From a candidate division TM6 bacterium UASB124 (GTDB lineage: Bacteria > Dependentiae > Babeliae > Babeliales > RVW-14): 19,014 bases of DNA. The DNA lies in the NCBI GenBank assembly GCA_001468855.1, contig LDIV01000001.1, positions 613,928 to 632,941 on the forward strand, read 5' to 3'. A program made the position numbers and the translations under genes. Shown here piece after piece: positions 13,901 to 19,014 of this stretch (positions within the stretch are counted from its first letter, which is position 1; every line of letters starts with the position of its first letter). The notes under the pieces were generated by a model. That model had not been told where the DNA came from and did not search any database. It saw only the letters and a list, made by a program, of their open reading frames with translations.

Positions 13901-16658
13901 CTCTGTTGGCTGGTTTGATTCTGTTGTAGAAGATGATCCTGTACAGGGTACAAATGCTCCTCATGGTGATGGTGGTGCATTCCCATATTCATTGCCATAT
14001 GCAGGTAACGGTGGCGAATTGATGCCAACGGCTGAACCTTTAATTGCACCAAATGGTGTATTTGTTTCAGTACCATTTAGTCTTGACGCCCTCAATACAT
14101 TAAAGACTCCTCCTGCAACATTATCTATTGATGGCAAGATTATTTGCTTTGGTTCATTTGATAAAGATGGCAACAGTATCAAGAGACCTCTTAAAGAAGG
14201 TCAATATGAGGACAACAATGATGGTGTTGTATATGTCAAACACGGCGGCAAAATAACGGTTACTCGTCCAGATTGTTCCGCCGATATCGAAGCACGTTGT
14301 ACTTGCAATACAATGGCATATCAAACTGTCTTCTCAACGCTCCTTGCACAACGTATGTGGAACGATTACAACTTAGACGGTGATGCACGTGTATGCTGGT
14401 TGTCAGGTATTATTGATCTTCCACATAATCAAGTAATATTTGATACCAAATATGCCGTTCAACCATACAACTTGAATTCAGTAATGTTCGAAGCTCGTGC
14501 AGACCAAACAGACGGTTATGTTCGTGTAGGTTCCTTCATGGATGAACGCTCACCTCAATTCGATAAGCCAGGTGTTGAAGAAATGCTCTTTGGCTGGTAT
14601 TGGCGTGATTACCCAATTTATGATAAGGACAGTATTGATGCATTGCCAAAGACGATCAAACAGCCTGTTGTTGATATGACCAGATGGTTGGCAACAAGAG
14701 AAGTTGAAAGCATTAATACACCAGCTCCTCGTCCATACCATATGCTTTATGTCGGTCCAGGTGATGACATTACTCAAATCAAGGTTTCTGGCGCAACAAT
14801 GTCAGATCCATTTGTACTTGATGTTTCAGGTGATGTAAATCGTCCAATTCCTGCACGTGTTCGTGAATTCGTTTCAGTAAAATCAGAACATCCAATAATT
14901 CCTGATCACTTTATCAGTGAAGGTGCTCATGCTGTGCTCTTTGTTGAATACGGTGGACGCATTGGCCTTGGTACACTTGATTGGGATGAAGACTCTGTCA
15001 ATGCATGGAACTTGCTTGGTAAGGAATATGTAACTATCTGCCCATTGGGTGATGGTATTGTCGATGTTAACAGCAACTTGTTGATAACAGATCGTCAAGC
15101 TCTCCTTGCAACAGATAAGTTTGGTGCTGACGGCGTTAATCGTTTGATATTCTATTCAGAAGCTCCTTGTGAAATTCGCGTTCCTGCACATGGCGAATTT
15201 GATTTGAGCAGCTTTGGTCATGGTACCTATCGTCAAGAAATTGAGTTTGCTGGCAACATCAAACTTGTTCTTGAAGAAGGTGCAATACTCAGATTCCCAG
15301 TACTCGGTACACATACAGTAGATGATCAAGAAGTAGCCGATGCCGGCGTTGTTCTTTACTTCAATGATAATGCACAATTAGTATTCGAAGGTTCGCAATC
15401 ACCTCGCTTTGTACCATTTACAGATGCATATGGTGCTCATGCCGGACCTGGTGGAACATCAGATGATGCACGTATCAAGATTCTTGGTGAAGGCGAAATT
15501 TGGGCCAATAAGAATGCTAAGATCTTAGTTAATGATGATGTTTTTGTCGGTGTCGAAACTGATAAATTGACTCCTGCAACTGACTTGACCATCGGCTTAC
15601 AACGTCATGCTGCGATGTTCATCGGTGATGAAACGGTTGCTGGCGGTGCATTCCAAGTTGGTAACCCAACAGAGCAAAAAGCATGTCATGAAGGTGCACG
15701 TGATCCATACATTAACTTTAAGCTCATAATCAATGGACCAGATGCTCGCTTCCAAATCGATCGCGAAGGATTCTTTGGTCTTGCTACAGGTATTGTCAAC
15801 AAGGGTTCTGCCATAAATGGTGATGCATTACAAAGCAACAACCCAATTGTTAACTCACAAGGCAATGCAGTTCTATATAACGGACTTCCACAATTCAACC
15901 CAGATAAGAATCCTTATCATGGTGGTTGGCAAGTATACAGACTCTTCAACGTGTACGGTGTAGAAATCGAAATCAGAGAAGGTCTGTTTGTTCATAGAAA
16001 CATTGCCGACGGCCGTAATAATGCATTGACCAATACACCAGCATATACTCTTCCATATTATGGTAATAATGCATCTTTGATGGCTATCGGACCTGCTTCT
16101 TCATTCACATGGAAGCAAAATGCAACAACCAAAGCTAAAGTCTTTGGTGGTGGTAACATCATGCATATGCCGGAAGAACACTACAAAGGTGGCCCTAACG
16201 ATCCTATCTTCGTTAATATTTGGGATTATGCTGGTCCACTGATCAATCATGAAGCATACAGCGTCTTGGCATCAGGCAATATGATCTTTGATCGTAAAGG
16301 TGACTATGCATATGCTGCAACTAATTATGGAGATTCTGGTTGGTCATTCAGAATTAACGGTAATCTTCCTAATGCAAATGGCGTCTTCTTCTATTCATTG
16401 TTAGCAACAAAAGCATTCAAACAACAAAATCAGAAGAAGGTAGCTATTGCAGGGACAGAGTACGGCGATCTTTATGTCTATCTCAACAAGTCTTGCAAAT
16501 ATGGCAACCTAGATGATTTGTACAGCGTATACAGAAACCCTATTACAGAATCAATTGCAATCAATGGTGGAACAGTAGAGCAGGCTGTTGCCCTTGGTAC
16601 AATGGGCGCTGCTGGGGATTGTAACGGTAACCCAGTGAGCTTTACTGTAATCAAATAA
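10983..16658 (+). CDS. Giant (1891 aa) secreted, probably cell-surface protein
   Basis: I do not recognise a named family. The N-terminus (MKQNLKRMLLCVALVGLSFTA) is a signal peptide with likely cleavage after residue 21. The rest is a long succession of short beta strands and Gly/Asn/Asp turns, suggestive of a beta-helix or stacked-beta surface protein. No transmembrane segment or C-terminal beta-barrel is seen (it ends SFTVIK), so it is not a classical autotransporter. Cysteines cluster in the first 400 residues (C166/C169/C176, C286/C302/C307, C334/C339/C342), and an RCTC motif lies near 1101-1104. AAAGGAG sits 8 nt before the ATG. The coding sequence uses more C-ending codons than the island genes, suggesting high expression. 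It shares the locus with the outer-membrane protein at 16723, perhaps its anchor. Confidence 0.9.
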   Translation: MKQNLKRMLLCVALVGLSFTAKPDATMYDWVPVGDGTTVVSNPLGDDTFVTTGGVYLGNDILAIDSPSADYNRAFSATATRYILNVYNKVYDKAPNLGGTVVAGLDPVPLKVNGIVRLEAREHDMIINIKDDVIIEPLYEKLPVESEWEGSIHDNSMIYFDTRPICSPCQDVDQTCRKIMINVDHNLEFRSKTVELRDTEETFVDYSDLIIAFRGRGTVTFNMKDGTYVKFMGQTDESHPYVYVHDANGNLIREVGPSEDNMPSNLAGGVQVFILMDQELEDVTSCKNKVIFQRQSIDKVPCGDSNCKRLLVEVGPNSTISYLSTNLTGETQECTSGPCELCGGYGAMAFDTSNNGSGRMVLFIDGAYKYDKTTDELSKFQFNDGGVIVAGHYVSSFEADVICGEGHSAVGFDYSKPAGIRAIMRVVDNKLYDSLSEDPTVDQRRGLLLVNHAQSHGKLASDPYWDLYSPEAEGYLGVLWAYSKPENYEKSVRKGFVLGVNGTLDIYHNVFVDYVAGSINETDPLAEYDFGTPDFGGNLGVLKKRNPAALIADGLDVALFTSGNPFRTPSISPFIAANPFVRTNPARAEIQLRGSGSLYMRDSASTHYGFLYNLFDYSGAYTTPLNDPDLDWTLSLALGTGTYDGYQLSPNANTVQDGEGEHVLDVEGELAGRSIANNTAYDLTTNQPREYTTIVEKSGVLNAATLLLNYKGQEIYGYTTYACDDPGTVICRPLAVGGEYTRYNSPTLFFNNNALLFETTLRHSDVTKWIDGMPNLLSEPGMTGGERLWFNVSVSEDNLDNRKADPNRYRFPELQLYNATLELQESLCAGGMRFVTKDLFGDPTSDNTSEIQFFDHGKELDTRLTGHGRIFLLGGSNNHMADGSNNYVTESAFVNIFKHNAPAIGPDLQSARVTLSLINGDQFPSQCENAAARAITTPDETLKDSQRAHHLVMISQPWPLEKTLDKRYPKCNISVGWFDSVVEDDPVQGTNAPHGDGGAFPYSLPYAGNGGELMPTAEPLIAPNGVFVSVPFSLDALNTLKTPPATLSIDGKIICFGSFDKDGNSIKRPLKEGQYEDNNDGVVYVKHGGKITVTRPDCSADIEARCTCNTMAYQTVFSTLLAQRMWNDYNLDGDARVCWLSGIIDLPHNQVIFDTKYAVQPYNLNSVMFEARADQTDGYVRVGSFMDERSPQFDKPGVEEMLFGWYWRDYPIYDKDSIDALPKTIKQPVVDMTRWLATREVESINTPAPRPYHMLYVGPGDDITQIKVSGATMSDPFVLDVSGDVNRPIPARVREFVSVKSEHPIIPDHFISEGAHAVLFVEYGGRIGLGTLDWDEDSVNAWNLLGKEYVTICPLGDGIVDVNSNLLITDRQALLATDKFGADGVNRLIFYSEAPCEIRVPAHGEFDLSSFGHGTYRQEIEFAGNIKLVLEEGAILRFPVLGTHTVDDQEVADAGVVLYFNDNAQLVFEGSQSPRFVPFTDAYGAHAGPGGTSDDARIKILGEGEIWANKNAKILVNDDVFVGVETDKLTPATDLTIGLQRHAAMFIGDETVAGGAFQVGNPTEQKACHEGARDPYINFKLIINGPDARFQIDREGFFGLATGIVNKGSAINGDALQSNNPIVNSQGNAVLYNGLPQFNPDKNPYHGGWQVYRLFNVYGVEIEIREGLFVHRNIADGRNNALTNTPAYTLPYYGNNASLMAIGPASSFTWKQNATTKAKVFGGGNIMHMPEEHYKGGPNDPIFVNIWDYAGPLINHEAYSVLASGNMIFDRKGDYAYAATNYGDSGWSFRINGNLPNANGVFFYSLLATKAFKQQNQKKVAIAGTEYGDLYVYLNKSCKYGNLDDLYSVYRNPITESIAINGGTVEQAVALGTMGAAGDCNGNPVSFTVIK

Positions 16659-16665
16659 ATGTGGG

Positions 16666-16694
16666 TAAGAGAGCGGGGCATCCCCGCTCTCTTA
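16666..16694 (+). terminator. Perfect 13-bp GC-rich hairpin between the two surface genes
   Basis: TAAGAGAGCGGGG (16666-16678) pairs perfectly with 16682-16694 around a CAT loop. The stem is followed by AAAATAA rather than a T-run, so termination on the + strand should be inefficient. Placed 8 nt after one gene and 28 nt before the next, it could be a partial terminator or a 3'-end stabiliser that sets different amounts of the two proteins. Confidence 0.6.
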
Positions 16695-16722
16695 AAATAA
16701 ACCGTAACAGGAGAATGATATT

Positions 16723-18831
16723 ATGAAAAGAAATCTAAAAGCGCTTGGGATGCTGGTAGCGTTGCTCCCAGCATACGCCTTAGCCACAGAGATACGTACA
16801 CCATGGATCTCTGAGCGAGGCCCAATTCGCTATACATTTGAAAAGCTACACAAAGATACGTACAACATTAATTTCTGGACAGCCGGACATTATAAATATG
16901 CTAATAAGGCATTTTTAAAGCACAGCTTTGATTCAAAACCTTTAACAGCATTGATTTTTAATAAGGCTGATTTCACTCTTAATGAAATTTTTCCTAATGC
17001 TCAAGTTCCAATGAATACAGAGTTTTATAGTCCTTATTTGAAGCTCTGGAAGATGCATCCACGTGCAACATACACTGAATGGGGTCTTGTAACAGGTGGC
17101 CGTTGGGATTATCCTGTATGGAAAGAAAAAGATGGTAACGTAAAAGGTCGCATTGGATTACGCGCAACTGTTCCATTTAGATCGATTGAGATTGAAAGAC
17201 AAGATTCATCAGACAAAAATGAAAATCCACAATCTCGTTTTGTAAAATCAAAGGTTGTTCGCACAGAAGTAAACAAGATTGGCTATTCAGCTGCTGGTGG
17301 TGATGCACAAGATAAAGTTTGCACCGCATACCGTTTTGACTTTGTTCGTAGCTTGCCTGATGCATATGGCAACTCAATTGTTGAAATGCCATCAACAGGT
17401 GGTGTAACAATTGTTGGTAATCAAATCGGTACGGAAACATCTGGTAATTTGAACTCAAATGGTGCTGCTGGTTCAGGTTATGTTGATGTTACATCAGCAA
17501 ATCCTCCTGCTGCTTGGTTGCCAACAGGTAATCCAACATCAGGTCAACCAGGACACGTTGTTGTTCCTGTTAAATCACGTGTTCCATGCGCAATAGTACG
17601 TGGATCAGATGGTGTTATTGATTGCTGCTGCGGCTGCCCTAAGAAATGTTCATGCGAAAACGATTTCAATATGCCTAACTTCTATGCATGGATGTCAACA
17701 GGCGATCCTGTGGCTCCTACAACTCGTAATAATGCTGTATATCAAAAATCAACAGATGCTGCTATGAGCCTTGTCCAAGATGCAAATCATGTTGTACTTC
17801 CAGCTGGAGATATAGTCAATTCTGCTTATGCACTTGGCCAGAATCAAGTAGGTGTTATTCAATATAACAATGTTTATTCTGCAGCAAATGTCAGCAATTG
17901 TTGCGATTGTAACAAGGAAGAGTCCTTGTGGCTGATCTTCAGAAGAGAATCTGATTCATCAAGCCAAGCAAAATTTGCTACAAATGAAAGTGGCGATGCT
18001 GCTGGTATTGGCGAAGATATCAATGATCAAATTGCCTATCATATGCTCAAGTACAATGAAAATCCTTTGGTTTTCCTTGCACGTAATGGCTATGAACTTG
18101 AATCACAAGAACGTACAGGCTTAGGTGACATTGATTTGGATTTGTTCTATGAACATATTTTCAATAAAGAATGGCGTGGTGAATTGTTTCTTGGCGTTCG
18201 TTTTCCAACAGGCACAAGCAAAAATCAATATGGAAATCCATACAAAGTCATGTTGGGTAACGGCGAGCACTGGGAAATCAAACTTGGCGGCTTGTTAGCA
18301 TGGCAACCAGTACGATGGATGAACATCAAGGCGGATCTTCTTTGGTCCTTTGTACTTGAAAGCAAAGAACGCCGTATGGCCGCATTCAAGTGTGCTTGTA
18401 TCAAGAATATGGGCCCTTGCACAGAAGCCGATGTTGATTGGGGTTATTTGACAGGTCACTTTGACTTTAACTTCTTCCATCCAAAGACAGATGATATTCG
18501 TTGGACATTGGGTTATGAAATCTACTACAAGACCGAAGATAAAGTTAATTATAAGTGTGCTTGCTCAGGTATGCAATCATGGCTTGGCAGAAAGATTTGC
18601 GCAACGACAACCAATTGTGTTACAACATATGATTATGTTGCAAATCCACAACAACTCAGCAACAGCTTAGCTGAACAGAATACCGAATCTATTGCTCATA
18701 AGGTTCGTTTCGAAGCCTCATTTCAGATTTCCAAATATTGGGAACTGTTTGCAGGTGGTAGCTATGCATTTGCCGGTCAGAATGTTATGAAAGACCGCGA
18801 TGCACATGTTGGCTATAACTACAGATTCTAA
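16723..18831 (+). CDS. Cysteine-rich outer-membrane beta-barrel protein (702 aa)
   Basis: A signal peptide (MKRNLKALGMLVALLPAYALA, cleavage after residue 21) and a C-terminal strand ending VGYNYRF, with the terminal Phe recognised by the BAM machinery, mark this as an outer-membrane protein. Strands consistent with a barrel appear at 100-160 and 440-702. A large insert (about 200-400) and later loops hold 18 cysteines, including the cluster CCCGCPKKCSC (301-311), CCDC (393-396), CAC (557-559) and CAC (612-614). Such cysteines could be disulfide cross-links, as in chlamydial outer-membrane complexes, or metal ligands. AGGAG lies 9 nt before the ATG. It sits 64 bp after the giant secreted protein and ends at a strong terminator; the pair may form one surface assembly. 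The family is not recognised. Confidence 0.9.
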   Translation: MKRNLKALGMLVALLPAYALATEIRTPWISERGPIRYTFEKLHKDTYNINFWTAGHYKYANKAFLKHSFDSKPLTALIFNKADFTLNEIFPNAQVPMNTEFYSPYLKLWKMHPRATYTEWGLVTGGRWDYPVWKEKDGNVKGRIGLRATVPFRSIEIERQDSSDKNENPQSRFVKSKVVRTEVNKIGYSAAGGDAQDKVCTAYRFDFVRSLPDAYGNSIVEMPSTGGVTIVGNQIGTETSGNLNSNGAAGSGYVDVTSANPPAAWLPTGNPTSGQPGHVVVPVKSRVPCAIVRGSDGVIDCCCGCPKKCSCENDFNMPNFYAWMSTGDPVAPTTRNNAVYQKSTDAAMSLVQDANHVVLPAGDIVNSAYALGQNQVGVIQYNNVYSAANVSNCCDCNKEESLWLIFRRESDSSSQAKFATNESGDAAGIGEDINDQIAYHMLKYNENPLVFLARNGYELESQERTGLGDIDLDLFYEHIFNKEWRGELFLGVRFPTGTSKNQYGNPYKVMLGNGEHWEIKLGGLLAWQPVRWMNIKADLLWSFVLESKERRMAAFKCACIKNMGPCTEADVDWGYLTGHFDFNFFHPKTDDIRWTLGYEIYYKTEDKVNYKCACSGMQSWLGRKICATTTNCVTTYDYVANPQQLSNSLAEQNTESIAHKVRFEASFQISKYWELFAGGSYAFAGQNVMKDRDAHVGYNYRF

Positions 18832-18862
18832 TGTAGCAATATAGATCCTATTAAAGGGATTT

Positions 18863-18902
18863 ATAAAGAGGGCCGGTTTAAAAACCGGCCCTCTTTATTT
18901 TT
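18863..18902 (+). terminator. Rho-independent terminator of the surface-protein locus
   Basis: AAAGAGGGCCGGTTT (18865-18879) pairs perfectly with 18882-18896 across a very short A-rich loop, and two further pairs extend it to 18863/18898. The + strand continues in a short T-run (TTTTT from 18898). It lies 31 bp after the outer-membrane protein stop. Confidence 0.92.
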
Positions 18903-19014
18903 ACAGGACTTACGCAACATAACCAAAGTTATCATCTGATGCTGGCGTTAAAAAGCTACATGACTGTTGGTTTTACGTCCCTGAGATAATTTAACGTGAG
19001 TTCGGAGTTATCAA
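18903..19014. mobile_element. Possible insertion-sequence debris at the right window end
   Basis: This gene-free tail begins ACAGGACTTACGCA, which resembles the ends of some bacterial insertion sequences as I remember them, and finishes in the 23-bp repeat shared with the window start. No transposase frame is present. The assignment is tentative. Confidence 0.3.
18992..19014 (-). repeat. Terminal inverted copy of a dispersed 23-bp repeat (right)
   Basis: This is the reverse complement of bases 1-23 with one mismatch. It occupies the exact right edge of the window. Confidence 0.7.

Noticed and set aside
13837..14182. Two reverse-strand frames inside the giant gene, one with a His-rich run
   Set aside because: They lie wholly antisense to a continuous 1891-codon frame; the His run comes from CCATATG/ATGGTG-type codons on the forward strand.
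10983..16658. Autotransporter (type V) assignment for the giant protein
   Set aside because: There is no C-terminal beta-barrel or terminal aromatic residue; the barrel-like protein is encoded by the next gene.
1..19014. CRISPR array, tRNA or rRNA genes
   Set aside because: No regularly spaced repeat series, cloverleaf-like sequence or conserved rRNA segment was seen on either strand.

Overview
This is an AT-rich bacterial window. The organism looks Gram-negative: there is a TamB-family protein, a signal-peptide protein ending in the C-terminal Phe of outer-membrane beta-barrels, and a type IV pilin/pseudopilin-like protein. The very large secreted protein, the cysteine-rich surface protein and the low G+C would suit a host-associated lineage such as Dependentiae (TM6). 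That lineage guess comes from general resemblance only.

Region 1 (about 1-5070) is an accessory island with all genes on the + strand. It holds an unrecognised protein (290-1024), a gene for four zinc ribbons fused to an SNF2-type helicase (1034-3802) and a cytosolic trypsin-like protease with an intact His/Asp/Ser triad (3903-4754). The helicase gene is split by one in-frame TAA at 1691-1693, while the rest of the frame stays open. The island is bounded by imperfect inverted repeats (23-149 and 4959-5065). The gene set suggests a conflict/defence or mobile-element cargo module, but no known system could be matched.

Region 2 (5175-9168) is a compact + strand cluster: ruvA, a GspH/FimT-like prepilin protein overlapping it by 1 nt, and a TamB/DUF490 protein. 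It combines Holliday-junction repair with envelope functions.

Region 3 (9117-10469) has two divergent exported proteins: a coiled-coil protein on the - strand, whose 3' end overlaps the tamB-like gene, and a single-HKD phospholipase D-like nuclease on the + strand. A roughly 500-bp regulatory stretch follows.

Region 4 (10838-18898) is a surface-protein locus. A good sigma70-like promoter and a leader of about 110 nt precede an 1891-aa secreted protein. A perfect GC-rich hairpin separates it from a 702-aa cysteine-rich outer-membrane protein, and a strong intrinsic terminator ends the locus. Both proteins carry clustered cysteines, including CxC motifs, so a disulfide-linked or metal-binding envelope layer is possible. 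The last ~110 bp look like mobile-element debris. The two extreme ends of the window are 23-bp inverted copies of one another, so the contig probably ends in a dispersed repeat.
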